DNA of 64,000 nt from Brachymonas sp049977365. Its GTDB lineage: Bacteria > Pseudomonadota > Gammaproteobacteria > Burkholderiales > Burkholderiaceae_C. The stretch covers positions 102,123-166,122 of the forward strand of contig NZ_JBNGEN010000007.1 in the NCBI RefSeq assembly GCF_049977365.1, in the 5' to 3' direction. A program made the translations under genes and the position numbers. Positions 1 to 9,105 of this stretch are shown here, in pieces (the first letter of the stretch is position 1; the number at the start of each line of letters is the position of its first letter). The notes under the pieces were generated by a model that saw only the letters and a list, made by a program, of their open reading frames with translations, was not told the DNA's origin and ran no database searches.

Positions 1-1118
1 GTGGTGATGACCGCATCCATGATGCCTTCGGGAATCTCGCGGCCTTCCGCACCCCACAGAATGGCAGGATTGGTCATCAGATGGCCCACGTTGCGCACGA
101 ACATCAGCGAGCGGCCATGCAGCCGCACCTCGCCCTGACCGTCCGGGGCCGTGTAGAGCCGGTCGGCGTGGAGACCGCGGGTCATGCTCTGGCCGCCCTT
201 GTCGAAGGTCTCGGTCAGTGTGCCGCGCAGGATGCCGAGCCAGTTGCGGTAGCCCAGGAGCTTGTCCTCGGCGTCGACCGCAGCCACGGAATCCTCCAGA
301 TCCAGAATGGTGGAGAGCGCTGCCTCGACCACCACGTCGCTCACCCCGGCCAGATCGGACTGGCCGATGGGGGTGGAGCGGTCGACACGGATGTCGATGT
401 GCAGGCCGTTGTGGGTCAGCAGGATGCTGTCGGGCGCGCGCACGTCTCCCTGGTAGCCCTTGAACTGGGCCGGATCCTGCAGGGCGACGATCTGTCCGCC
501 CTTCACGTTCACGGCCAGCTGGCCGTCCTGCACGAAGTACACCGTCGCGTCGCGGTGGGAGGCCCCGGCCAGCGGCACGGCCTGGTCCAGAAAGTCGCGG
601 GCGAAGGCAATGACCCTGGCGCCGCGGGCGGGGTTGTAGCCCTTGCCCTTGCTGGCTCCATCGGTCTCGGGGATGGCGTCCGTGCCGTAGAGCGCGTCGT
701 ACAGGCTGCCCCAGCGCGCGTTGGCGGCATTGAGGGCATACCGGGCATTCAGGATCGGCACCACCAGCTGCGGACCCGCCTGTACGGCCAGCTCGTCATC
801 GACCCCGGTCGTGGTGATCTGCGCATCGGCAGGCACCGGCACCAGATAGCCCAGTCCTTCCAGAAAGGCGCGGTAGGCCGGCAGGTCGGTGATGGGGCCG
901 GGATGGGCGCTGTGCCATTGGTCGAGCGCCGTCTGCAGTCGGTCGCGTTCGGCCAGCAGGGCGGCATTCCGGGGGGCCAGATCCATCACCAGATCGCTGA
1001 ATCCCTTCCAGAAAGTGTCCTGTGCGATGCCGACCGGCGGCAGCACCTCCTGGTTGATGAAGTCATAGAGAGTGGAGTCGACCTGGAGCTGATGGGCCTG
1101 GGTGCGGGCGTGTGACAT
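1..1118 (-). CDS. glcB: Malate synthase G, N-terminal part (cut by window edge)
   Basis: Condenses glyoxylate and acetyl-CoA to malate in the glyoxylate bypass; cytosolic. The reading frame stays open from an ATG at 1116-1118 to the window edge and gives about 372 residues of a family normally near 720. Typical segments are visible: NARYALNAANARWGSLYDALYGT, an AVNVKGGQIVALQDP region, and LEDSVAAVDAEDK followed by GLHADRLY, which matches the malate synthase core. An AGGA ribosome site lies 7 bases before the ATG. The upstream side is a long non-coding stretch shared with the phasin gene, so it has its own promoter. Only truncation by the window limits the call. Confidence 0.95.
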   Translation of the reverse strand, partial: MSHARTQAHQLQVDSTLYDFINQEVLPPVGIAQDTFWKGFSDLVMDLAPRNAALLAERDRLQTALDQWHSAHPGPITDLPAYRAFLEGLGYLVPVPADAQITTTGVDDELAVQAGPQLVVPILNARYALNAANARWGSLYDALYGTDAIPETDGASKGKGYNPARGARVIAFARDFLDQAVPLAGASHRDATVYFVQDGQLAVNVKGGQIVALQDPAQFKGYQGDVRAPDSILLTHNGLHIDIRVDRSTPIGQSDLAGVSDVVVEAALSTILDLEDSVAAVDAEDKLLGYRNWLGILRGTLTETFDKGGQSMTRGLHADRLYTAPDGQGEVRLHGRSLMFVRNVGHLMTNPAILWGAEGREIPEGIMDAVIT

Positions 1119-1565
1119 GGGGCTTCCTTTGCATCCGGAGAGAAAAATACAGAGACGAACGGTTGTGGCAGGCTGTACACAGAAGTCGCACAGGCGTTTC
1201 CACCAAAGTGTCATGCGGTATGTATCATGAATGGCGGTGATGTCGTGCGCATCCGGAATTGCCGGTCGACCGTTCCGTATGAATGGACTGTATTACAGCA
1301 TCAATGGGTTATTAATCGGTAATTTATCTCATGATTGGTGACTTTTTGGGGGGTAATTCAGGCCGCTGGTCCTTGTCTTCCGGCATGATTGCGGCAGGCG
1401 ATTGCCTGACGGGGCAGCAGGGATGTTCACGAATCATTCAGAATATGCCGGCCACCACACGCTGGCATCTCCCCGGGGCAGGAAGGCCCAGGGGCAGAGC
1501 GGCAGGCCTGTCTTGCAGGACGGGCCCTGCATCAGGGAGTCTTCCGCCACTACAACCTACACATC
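1119..1565. other. Divergent intergenic region between glcB and phasin gene
   Basis: About 450 bases without a convincing gene. The middle (about 1250-1345) is clearly richer in A and T than the surroundings and probably holds the divergent promoters for malate synthase and the phasin. I could not define -35/-10 hexamers or an operator with confidence. An ORF starting at 1331 reads through but has no recognisable protein features. Confidence 0.5.
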
Positions 1566-2015
1566 ATGAACCATTACACCATTCCCAATACGCGCAAGGC
1601 ACTGCAGCTCGCCAAGCAGACCACCGAGCTGTCCTTTGCGGCGCCTCAGGTCGTGGCTCTGCGCGTGGCACGCATGGCCACGGCCGGGGCTGACCCCTCC
1701 GAGGAAGACCGGCGCGAATTCACCCTGATGGGGGCCGAAAAGCTGGCGGCCTTCACCGAATCGTGGCACGCCATGGGAATGCAGATGCTGCAGGCGCAGC
1801 AGCATTTCTGGTCGGGATGGTGGGGCTACTGTGCCAATCCCCTCAAGTGGGCGCAGCCCTGGGAAGGCATGGGGCTGGCCGCCGTGGGCAGCCAGTACCA
1901 GCAGGCCTGGCTTGATGTGATGCGCAAGGGGCTCAAGCCCGTGCACAGCCGTGCAGTGGCCAATGCCCGCCGCCTGGGACACCCGGAAGCGGCACGCGCC
2001 AGCGCCCTGCGCTGA
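1566..2015 (+). CDS. PHA granule-associated phasin
   Basis: Small amphipathic protein of 149 residues expected to coat polyhydroxyalkanoate granules. The stretch FAAPQVVALRVARMATAG followed by a charged segment and FTLMGAEKLAAF matches the beta-proteobacterial granule-associated phasin family. Several Trp/Gln-rich helices (HFWSGWWGYC, SQYQQAW) follow, and there is no signal peptide or membrane span. No strong ribosome site precedes the ATG at 1566, so the start is less certain than the family. It converges with gshA. It suggests the organism stores PHA, although no PHA synthase lies in this window. Confidence 0.85.
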   Translation: MNHYTIPNTRKALQLAKQTTELSFAAPQVVALRVARMATAGADPSEEDRREFTLMGAEKLAAFTESWHAMGMQMLQAQQHFWSGWWGYCANPLKWAQPWEGMGLAAVGSQYQQAWLDVMRKGLKPVHSRAVANARRLGHPEAARASALR

Positions 2016-2101
2016 AGCGCACCCCGCAAAGCCTGTCCGCTGCCCCTCCATCCCTTCCCGTGTGAGCCGGGGCGTGGATGGGATCGGCGGACGTCAGGAC
2101 A

Positions 2102-3397
2102 TCAGGAGTCCAGGGCCAGGGGGTCGGTGGCTTCCAGCTCGTAGCTGGCCGCCAGCATGGCCAGCCGCCCGATGACCCCATACATGTAGAAGCGGTTGGG
2201 CGCACTCATGCCCGGCTTCTTGCCCAGTTCGGGCAGGTGGGTGCTGCGGTCGAACGCCAGTGGCACATACTTGGCGCCGGCCGTGTTGAGGTTCTCGTCC
2301 ACGCCGCGTTCCTGGTGCATGCGGTAGAACCCTCCCACCACGTAGCGGTCCATGAGGTACACGACCGGCTCGGCTGCGGCGTCGTGGATGCGCTCCTGGG
2401 TGAGTACCCCTTCCTGCACGATCACCTTGCTCACGGGCTGCCCGCCCTTGAGGTGGTTGAGGTCCTTGCGGGACTGGCAGCTCAGATCGTCGAGTTCGGC
2501 GGCATCATGCACGGTGACGATGCCCATGCCGTAGGTGCCGTTGTCGGGCTTGACGAGCACGAAGGGCTTTTCGTGGATGCCGTACTCCTTGTACTTGCGC
2601 CGGATGCGGGTCAGCACCGTGTCGACCTGGTGGCGCACGCCGTCGAGCCCGTGCGGGTCGGTGAGATCGACTTCTCCGCACGGAGCAAAGAGGGGGTTGA
2701 TGAGCCACGGGTCGATGCCCAGCATCTTGCCGAAGCGCTTGGCGACATCGTCGTAGCAGGCAAAGTGCGTGCCCTTGTGGCGCACGTTCCAGCCGGCATG
2801 CAGAGGCGGCAGCAGGTTCTGCTCGTGCAGGTCTTCCAGAATGCCGGGCATGCCGGAGCTCAGGTCGTTGTTGAGCAGGATGGTGCAGGGATCGAAGTCC
2901 CGCAGCACCAGCCGCCGCTCCGTGCGCAGCACGGGCTCGACCAGCAGGGTATGTCCATTGTGCAGCGTAAAGCGCGTGGCTTCGCGCAGATCGGGGTCGA
3001 TCGAGCCGATGCGCACGTTCAGTCCGGCCATGCGGAAGATGCGTTCGAGCTGGGCCACGTTGTGCAGGTAGGACAGGTCGGTGCGGAGCGTGTTCTCGGG
3101 AATGATGAGCAGGTTGCGCGCCTCGGGGCAGACTTTCTCGATGGCGGCCATGGCCGCCTGCACCGCCAGCGGCAGCATGGGCTCGGAAAGGTTGTTCCAG
3201 CCGGCGGGAAAGAGGTTGGTGTCCACCGGGGCGAGCTTGAAGCCCGCATTGCGGATGTCGACGGAGGTGTAGAACGGAGGCGTGTGCTCCATCCATTCCA
3301 GGCGGAACCACCGTTCGGTGGCGGGCATGGAGTCGATGATGCGTTGCTCAAGTTCGTTGATCGGCCCGGTCAGGGCAGTCACGAGGTGGGGAACCAT
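2102..3397 (-). CDS. gshA: Glutamate-cysteine ligase (proteobacterial short type)
   Basis: First step of glutathione synthesis: ATP-dependent joining of L-glutamate and L-cysteine. The 431-residue protein belongs to the ligase type first described in Acidithiobacillus and common in beta-proteobacteria, not the E. coli type. Characteristic segments are PVDTNLFPAGWNNLS near residue 57, LIIPENTLRTDLSYLHN, IHEKPFVLVKPDNGTYGMGI (an ATP-grasp-like lysine strand) and a C-terminal PNRFYMYGVIGRLAMLAA. Full length for the family. It lies downstream of clcA and argC on the same strand with gaps of 121 and 152 bases, so co-transcription is possible. No gshB is present in the window. Confidence 0.93.
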   Translation of the reverse strand: MVPHLVTALTGPINELEQRIIDSMPATERWFRLEWMEHTPPFYTSVDIRNAGFKLAPVDTNLFPAGWNNLSEPMLPLAVQAAMAAIEKVCPEARNLLIIPENTLRTDLSYLHNVAQLERIFRMAGLNVRIGSIDPDLREATRFTLHNGHTLLVEPVLRTERRLVLRDFDPCTILLNNDLSSGMPGILEDLHEQNLLPPLHAGWNVRHKGTHFACYDDVAKRFGKMLGIDPWLINPLFAPCGEVDLTDPHGLDGVRHQVDTVLTRIRRKYKEYGIHEKPFVLVKPDNGTYGMGIVTVHDAAELDDLSCQSRKDLNHLKGGQPVSKVIVQEGVLTQERIHDAAAEPVVYLMDRYVVGGFYRMHQERGVDENLNTAGAKYVPLAFDRSTHLPELGKKPGMSAPNRFYMYGVIGRLAMLAASYELEATDPLALDS

Positions 3398-3518
3398 GGC
3401 AGGGGGGAGAGAAAGAGGTGGAGGGCCGGCAGCAAAATACGCTTCCAGTTGAGGCCAGTTCCGGAGGATTCAAGGAGGTGCAGGACACGCTGCAAGGAAG
3501 GAGAAAGAGGCTGTCTCC

Positions 3519-5108
3519 TCACTTTGGCGCAGAATCGTCTGCGGCGCCTGCCGTGTCCGCATCTTCTGACGTGGAGCCCTCTGGCGGGGTGGTCGACGCC
3601 GGAGTCTGCGCGGCGGCTGTGTTCGGGAGCGGCACGGATGGATCGGCGCTGGCCTCGGCGGGGGAGGAAGAGGGCGCCGCGCTGCTGCCTGGGGCTGCCT
3701 CGGGGGCGATGTCCGAAGGAGCTTCCGAGGCGCTGTGGAGCGCATGGGAGTTGTCCTCCCGGCTGTCGCGCACCACATAGGCGGGCTGCAGCGAGAGGTA
3801 CATGGCTCCGGCCAGAGCCGGATAGAGCGGTCGGCTGATGAGGCGAGACAGCATGGCCGCCACCATGGCCGCAGCCATCAGGCTCAGCACCATGGCGCCT
3901 CCATCCACCATTTCCATCACGATGATGAAGGCTGTCAGCGGCGCCTGGGTCACTGCGGCCAGAAAGGCCGCCATGCCCAGCGCAATCAGGGGGGCCAGAA
4001 TGGTCATGTTCTGGCTGTAGTAGGCCACGTCGTAGCCCACCCCCGCGCCCACGGCCAGACTCGGTGCGAAGATGCCGCCCGGCACGCCGGACCAGGCCGT
4101 CAGCCAGGTGGCCAGGAACTTGAGGGGCACGAACAGGAACGACGGGCGTTCGGTCTGCGTCAGCATGTTCCGTACCGATTCGGCCCCGCCGCCGAACGTG
4201 GCGCCCTGTGTGGCCAGCCCGATGCCTGCGATCAGCAGCCCCAGAAACGCGGCGAAGGGCAGCGGATACCGCCGTCGCAGCGCATTGAGGGGGGAGGGCG
4301 CACCATTGAGCGAGGCCGTCATCACCCGCGCGAACAGCCCGCCCAGCAGACCGCTGGCCAGCGTCACCCCGATACCGGGGCCCAGCATCGACAGGCTGAT
4401 GGGAGGCACGACGATCGTGCCCAGGAAATGCTGGTTGCCAAAGAACGTGATGCCCACCAGACCGGCGAGCACGATCACCACGATGATGAGGCTGCTGTTT
4501 CTGGGCGGCAGCTTGCGGCCCAGCTCCTCCAGCGCGAACACCACCCCGGCCAGTGGCGCATTGAACGTGGCCGCGAGTCCGGCCGCACCACCTGCCACCA
4601 GCAGGGCATGCACGCCCAGTTCCGAATCCTTGCGCAGCCAGCGGCGGGCATGCAGCATCACCCCGGCGGCTACCTGGACCGAAGGGCCTTCGCGCCCGAT
4701 CGACAGCCCACCCAAAAGTCCGGCGGCAGACAGCAGGATCTTGGCCACCGACAGCCGCAGCGACACAAAGCTCGTGCGCTGCGATGGCGTCAGGTCAGGC
4801 TCCAGCGCCACCATCACCTGTGGAATGCCCGAGCCCCCGGCTCGGGGAAACCACCGTCGCGTGCACCAGGCCACGGCCACGGTACACAGGGGCGTCCACA
4901 CCAGCAGTGCCAGAGGCCAGGCCGCATAGAGCCGGGAGAACAGGCCAAAGGTCCGATCGGTCAGCCAGGTGAAGGCCACCACGCTCAGACCGGCCAGCGT
5001 GGCATACCCGAGAATGATGGCCCGATCCACCCACTGCCGTCCCTGCGCCAGTTCCTGGCGCACGTTGTGCCAGACATTGGGTTCTTCGCGTAGGGAGGGA
5101 TCGTCCAT
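3519..5108 (-). CDS. clcA: ClC-family chloride channel / H+-Cl- antiporter
   Basis: Inner-membrane ClC protein of 529 residues. The three selectivity-filter motifs are readable: GSGIPQ, GREGPSVQ and GGIFAPSLAVGAG. The gating glutamate in GREGP is present. So is a glutamate in FALEELG at the position of the internal proton glutamate of E. coli ClC-ec1 (FIIEEM), which favours proton-coupled exchange over a passive channel. About ten hydrophobic segments follow. The last 75 residues or so are a low-complexity Ser/Ala/Pro/Glu tail with no CBS domains. I prefer the ATG at 5108; an upstream in-frame TTG at 5132 would add eight residues. It sits between argC and gshA. Confidence 0.92.
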   Translation of the reverse strand: MDDPSLREEPNVWHNVRQELAQGRQWVDRAIILGYATLAGLSVVAFTWLTDRTFGLFSRLYAAWPLALLVWTPLCTVAVAWCTRRWFPRAGGSGIPQVMVALEPDLTPSQRTSFVSLRLSVAKILLSAAGLLGGLSIGREGPSVQVAAGVMLHARRWLRKDSELGVHALLVAGGAAGLAATFNAPLAGVVFALEELGRKLPPRNSSLIIVVIVLAGLVGITFFGNQHFLGTIVVPPISLSMLGPGIGVTLASGLLGGLFARVMTASLNGAPSPLNALRRRYPLPFAAFLGLLIAGIGLATQGATFGGGAESVRNMLTQTERPSFLFVPLKFLATWLTAWSGVPGGIFAPSLAVGAGVGYDVAYYSQNMTILAPLIALGMAAFLAAVTQAPLTAFIIVMEMVDGGAMVLSLMAAAMVAAMLSRLISRPLYPALAGAMYLSLQPAYVVRDSREDNSHALHSASEAPSDIAPEAAPGSSAAPSSSPAEASADPSVPLPNTAAAQTPASTTPPEGSTSEDADTAGAADDSAPK

Positions 5109-5260
5109 GAGGCAGGGGTGCGGCGCAGGCAAAAGGGGGGATTGTAGAAAAAAACGGCATGCCCGTCAGCCCGGCGTCATGCACTCAGCCAGGGCATTCT
5201 GCGGACAGGGCCGCCTCGGCCCCCAGGATCAGGCCCGGGGAGCCGTGGGCGACGAGTGCC

Positions 5261-6193
5261 TCACGCCTGTCCTTCCGGCAGCCCCAGCATCAGCCGCAGG
5301 TTCTGCACGGCGGCACCGCTCGCGCCCTTGCCCAGGTTGTCGAGCCGCGCCACGGCCACAGCCTGCTGGGCGCCCTCGTTGCCGTACACCCGGATCTCCA
5401 GGCGGTTGGTGCCACGGAGAGCCACGGCGTCGAGCTTGCCGTCCGGCGTCGGGTCGGGAGCCGTCACATAGGTGCTGCCCTCGTAGTGCCGGCGATAGAT
5501 GGCGTGCAGGTGCTCCAGCGTTGGCGCTCCCGGCAGCAGAGTCAGATGCAGTGGCAGCTGCACCAGCATGCCCTGATCGAAATTGCCCACGCTCGGCACG
5601 AACACCGGGCGACGGGCCAGTTTGCCGTAGGCCATGATCTCGGGCAGATGCTTGTGCGACAGCCCCAGTGCATACAGCTCGTAGGGGGCCCCCTGGCCGG
5701 CCTCGTAGGTCTCGATCATCTGCCGTCCGCCCCCCGAATAGCCGCTCACGGCAGGCAGGGTCACGGGGTAGTCGGGCGGCAGCACGCCTGCATCGATCAG
5801 CGGGCGCAGCAGCGCGATGGCCCCCGTGGCATAGCAGCCGGGGTTGGCCACGCGGGCGGCCTTGCGGATAGCCTCGGCCTGGCCTGCACACAGCTCGGGA
5901 AAACCGTACACCCAGCCCGCCTCCACCCGGTGGGCCGTGGAGGCGTCGATGATGCGGGGGCGCGGAGCCGGCAGGGCGTCGATCAGCGCCACCGATTCGC
6001 GCGCGGCATCGTCATGCAGGCACAGGATCACCACGTCCACCGAAGCCATGAGCGCCTGCTTGGCCTGGGCGTCCTTGCGCAGGGCGGGGTCGATGCTGAC
6101 CAGTTCCACTTCCGGCACATGGGCGAGCCGTTCGCGGATCTGGAGCCCGGTGGTGCCCGCCTCTCCGTCGATGAAAATTCTGAATCGATCCAT
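5261..6193 (-). CDS. argC: N-acetyl-gamma-glutamyl-phosphate reductase, type 2
   Basis: Third step of arginine synthesis: NADPH-dependent reduction of N-acetylglutamyl phosphate to the semialdehyde. The 310-residue length fits the short type-2 ArgC rather than the 330-350 residue form. The N-terminus IFIDGEAGTTG is the nucleotide-binding loop, and NPGCYATGAIALLRPL around Cys120 is the catalytic site. LSHKHLPEI and PSVGNFDQGM belong to the C-terminal domain. The start is fixed by a GAGGAG ribosome site just before the ATG at 6193; the frame stays open further upstream but that part is not conserved-looking. The next enzyme back in the pathway, argB, is far away at 50.8 kb. Confidence 0.95.
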   Translation of the reverse strand: MDRFRIFIDGEAGTTGLQIRERLAHVPEVELVSIDPALRKDAQAKQALMASVDVVILCLHDDAARESVALIDALPAPRPRIIDASTAHRVEAGWVYGFPELCAGQAEAIRKAARVANPGCYATGAIALLRPLIDAGVLPPDYPVTLPAVSGYSGGGRQMIETYEAGQGAPYELYALGLSHKHLPEIMAYGKLARRPVFVPSVGNFDQGMLVQLPLHLTLLPGAPTLEHLHAIYRRHYEGSTYVTAPDPTPDGKLDAVALRGTNRLEIRVYGNEGAQQAVAVARLDNLGKGASGAAVQNLRLMLGLPEGQA

Positions 6194-6884
6194 GATCTGC
6201 TCCTCTGCGGTCTGTGTCGCTGCCGACTGCGCCACGGAGCACCTCCAGTATCGGAAGGCCCGCCCAGAACTGTGGCAGTTCGGCTTTCTGGTCAAGGTGC
6301 CATTATCGGTGTCAAGGTGCAGGCCGGTGGGTGTGGAGCTGTGATTTGTGGCCTGCATGCCGTGTCGCCTGCCCACCCCTGACGTACATGCCAAAAGAAT
6401 GCAACATACGGGTTATGCGTATAACGTGTACCGAGGGAGTGATACAGACAGAAAAATGACCGCGGCTCGACACCCTTTCCAGGGCAGACATGCTGGCCAT
6501 CGGGGATGCCATCAAGGTGCATCTGGCCTTTTCCCGGTGAAGGCACGGGGCAACTCCTGGATGCCTGCCTCACGCCACTTGCATGCAGCTTGCGACCTTG
6601 CTGCAATCAGGGGCTTGTGTGGGGCGGAACACACGCGCGTGCTGCTCCCTTGGCGCACCGGTTCATTTTTTGCATCGAGAATTTGCGTTCAATCATGCGA
6701 AAAAACGCCGATATTTCATCATGCGATAGAACAGGGGTGTGCAGGCTCCGGGTTTTCAGGGATGCTCCTATATTCGAGCGTAAGTCGCACATGATACATT
6801 TACGCCCGGATTTTCCAGACCCTTTTCGGGGCAGCCTTCCGGCCCCGTCTCGGGGGATCCTTTTCCATTCGTAGAGAGAACCGC
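6194..6884. other. Divergent intergenic region argC / sucC
   Basis: About 690 bases with no credible gene on either strand. The segment 6390-6450 and the segment 6660-6810 are AT-richer than the rest and probably carry the argC and sucC promoters. The nonamer ATCATGCGA occurs twice, at 6692-6700 and 6718-6726, exactly 26 bases apart. That spacing would suit a regulator binding two helical turns apart, but nothing links it to a known regulator. The long sucC leader could hold an RNA element, but I recognise none. Confidence 0.45.
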
Positions 6885-8057
6885 ATGAAGATTCATGAGT
6901 ATCAGGGCAAGGAAATCTTGCGTCAGTTCGGCGTGCCGGTCCCACGGGGAATTCCTGCATTCACCGTGCAGGAAGCCGTGGAAGCCGCCCAGAAGCTGGG
7001 AGGCCCCGTGTGGGTGGTCAAGGCACAGATTCATGCCGGCGGCCGTGGCAAGGGCGGTGGTGTGAAGGTGGCCAAGTCCATCGAGGACGTGCAGAAGCTC
7101 GCCGGCGACATGCTCGGCATGCAGCTGGTCACGCACCAGACCGGGCCCGCAGGCCAGAAGGTTCGCCGTCTCTATATCGAAGAGGGCGCCGACATCCAGA
7201 AGGAATACTACGTCTCCGTCGTCACCGATCGTGGCACCCAGAAGGTCGCCATGATGGCCTCCAGCGAAGGCGGCATGGACATCGAGGAAGTGGCGCACAA
7301 CACGCCCGAGAAGATCGTCAAGATCTTCATCGACCCCCTCGCCGGCCTCACCGATGAGCAGGCCAAGCAGCTCGCAGACGGCATCGGCATCCCCGCCGAC
7401 TCCACCGCGCAGGCCATGGACGTGTTCAAGAAGCTCTACCAGTGCTACATGGACACCGACGCCTCCCTGGTCGAGATCAACCCGCTCAACCGCGACAGCA
7501 AGGGCAACATCATGGCGCTCGACGCCAAGTTCAACTTCGACAGCAACGCGCTCTTCCGCCACCCCGAGATCGTCGCCCTGCGCGATCTGGATGAAGAAGA
7601 CCCGGCCGAAGTCGAAGCCTCCAAGTTCGATCTGTCCTACATCAGCCTCGACGGCAACATCGGCTGCCTGGTCAACGGCGCCGGTCTGGCCATGGCCACC
7701 ATGGACACCATCAAGCTCTTCGGCGGCGAACCTGCCAACTTCCTCGACGTGGGCGGCGGTGCCACCACCGAGAAGGTCACCGAAGCGTTCAAGATCATGC
7801 TCAAGAATCCGAACGTGAAGGCCATCCTGGTCAACATCTTCGGGGGCATCATGCGCTGCGACACCATCGCCGAGGGCGTGGTGGCTGCCTCCAAGGCAGT
7901 CGGCCTGTCCGTGCCGCTGGTGGTGCGCATGAAGGGCACCAACGAAGACGCCGGCAAGAAGATCCTGGCTGATTCCGGTCTGCCCATCATCAGTGCCAAC
8001 ACCATGGCCGAAGCCGCCGAGAAGGTCGTCACTGCCGTCAAGGACGCCGCTCGGTGA
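6885..8057 (+). CDS. sucC: Succinyl-CoA synthetase beta subunit
   Basis: ADP/GDP-forming subunit of the TCA-cycle enzyme converting succinyl-CoA to succinate with nucleotide phosphorylation. The 390-residue protein is full length. The N-terminal ATP-grasp fold starts KIHEYQGKEILRQFGVPVPRG. Gly-rich GGRGKGGGVKVAKS, the metal-site segment LVEINPLN and the C-terminal ligase half with NIFGGIMRCDTIA are all present. A GAGA-type ribosome site precedes the ATG. It overlaps the next gene by 4 bases, and sucD follows after that gene rather than directly, which is unusual. Confidence 0.97.
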   Translation: MKIHEYQGKEILRQFGVPVPRGIPAFTVQEAVEAAQKLGGPVWVVKAQIHAGGRGKGGGVKVAKSIEDVQKLAGDMLGMQLVTHQTGPAGQKVRRLYIEEGADIQKEYYVSVVTDRGTQKVAMMASSEGGMDIEEVAHNTPEKIVKIFIDPLAGLTDEQAKQLADGIGIPADSTAQAMDVFKKLYQCYMDTDASLVEINPLNRDSKGNIMALDAKFNFDSNALFRHPEIVALRDLDEEDPAEVEASKFDLSYISLDGNIGCLVNGAGLAMATMDTIKLFGGEPANFLDVGGGATTEKVTEAFKIMLKNPNVKAILVNIFGGIMRCDTIAEGVVAASKAVGLSVPLVVRMKGTNEDAGKKILADSGLPIISANTMAEAAEKVVTAVKDAAR

Positions 8058-9079
8058 AAACCGCCTCCGTTCCTGTCGCCGTCCAGTCGCCGGTCGCCCC
8101 CGAGGGGCATGACCTGCCCGGACATGACGGACACGCCCATGGACACGCTGCAGCAGGGACCGGTCTTCCGGCACCCGAAGGCACGTGGTATGGCCGTGCG
8201 CTCTGGTTCGCGGCCATCGCAGCCACTTCGCTCGCGCTGCTGCGTCTGTGCAGTCAGCAGGCCCAGCCTGTCGACATGCCACTGCCGCCCATGCAGCCTG
8301 CCTCAGGGGTCGAAACACCCGCCGCATCCGCTTCCGCATCGTCCGATGCGGCCGTGGAATTCGGCCAGTGGTCGGCCACCGTGGCAGGCGGCACGCTCAC
8401 CCTCGACGGGCGCGTGTCCAGCGAAGCCGCGCGCAACGCCCTGCTGACCGCAGCGCGTGCCCGGTTCGGCGCAGACCACGTCATCGACCATCTCCAGGTG
8501 GACGGCTCTCTGCCGGCCACGGTGCTGGGTGAGCGCATGGACGAGCTCTTCGGCTGGCTCCAGTCGCATGCGGGCGCAGGCCTGCGTGCCCAGGGACACC
8601 GCATGGCCCTGTCCGGCTCGCTGGGCGAGGCCCTGATCGACGACATCGCCAGCCGGCTGCACCTGTGGTTCGGTGAGAGCGTGACCGTCGACACCAGCGG
8701 CGTCAGGATCGAGGCCATGCAGGCGGCAGAGGCACTGCGGCAGGGAGCCACAACCTTCCGCATCCATGTCGAATTCGACACCGGCAAGGCGTCCATTCGC
8801 CCTGCCAGCCATGCGGAGCTCGACGCACTGGCCGAAGCGCTCAAGTCGGCGCGGGTCAAGGGAGAAATCGCGGGTTACACCGACCATGTCGGCAACTCCG
8901 CCACCAACCTTCGCCTGTCGCAGGCACGCGCAGAAGCCGTTCGGGCCTATCTGGTCGGGCACGGCGTCGATGCCGCCGCGCTGACGGCCAAGGGCCATGG
9001 GGACGCCAGTCCCGTTGCCGACAACTCCACTCCCGAAGGCCGGCAGCGCAATCGCCGCGTGGCATTCATCGCACAATAA
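8054..9079 (+). CDS. Membrane-anchored OmpA-family protein with BON-like region
   Basis: Protein of 341 residues starting at a GTG that overlaps the sucC stop (GTGA). A His-rich N-terminal tail is followed by one membrane span at about residues 47-65. A low-complexity Pro/Ala/Ser linker and a BON-like segment near 105-150 (GGTLTLDGRVSSEAARNALL) come next, then a middle domain. The C-terminal OmpA/MotB peptidoglycan-binding domain at about 230-341 (VEFDTGKASIRP, GYTDHVGN, LSQARAEAV, GHGDASPVADN, RQRNRRV) is well formed. It probably tethers the inner membrane to peptidoglycan. It lies between sucC and sucD with only 26 bases before sucD, so translation is coupled to the TCA genes. The link to succinyl-CoA synthetase is unexplained. 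Confidence 0.85.
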   Translation: MKTASVPVAVQSPVAPEGHDLPGHDGHAHGHAAAGTGLPAPEGTWYGRALWFAAIAATSLALLRLCSQQAQPVDMPLPPMQPASGVETPAASASASSDAAVEFGQWSATVAGGTLTLDGRVSSEAARNALLTAARARFGADHVIDHLQVDGSLPATVLGERMDELFGWLQSHAGAGLRAQGHRMALSGSLGEALIDDIASRLHLWFGESVTVDTSGVRIEAMQAAEALRQGATTFRIHVEFDTGKASIRPASHAELDALAEALKSARVKGEIAGYTDHVGNSATNLRLSQARAEAVRAYLVGHGVDAAALTAKGHGDASPVADNSTPEGRQRNRRVAFIAQ

Positions 9080-9105
9080 ACCCCGAAAAACCATCGGAGC
9101 ATTCC

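Noticed and set aside
2078..3838. Long plus-strand open frame of 586 codons opposite gshA and clcA
   Set aside because: It is antisense to two clear genes, rich in His/Gly/Val with no domain pattern, and arises from high-GC codon bias.
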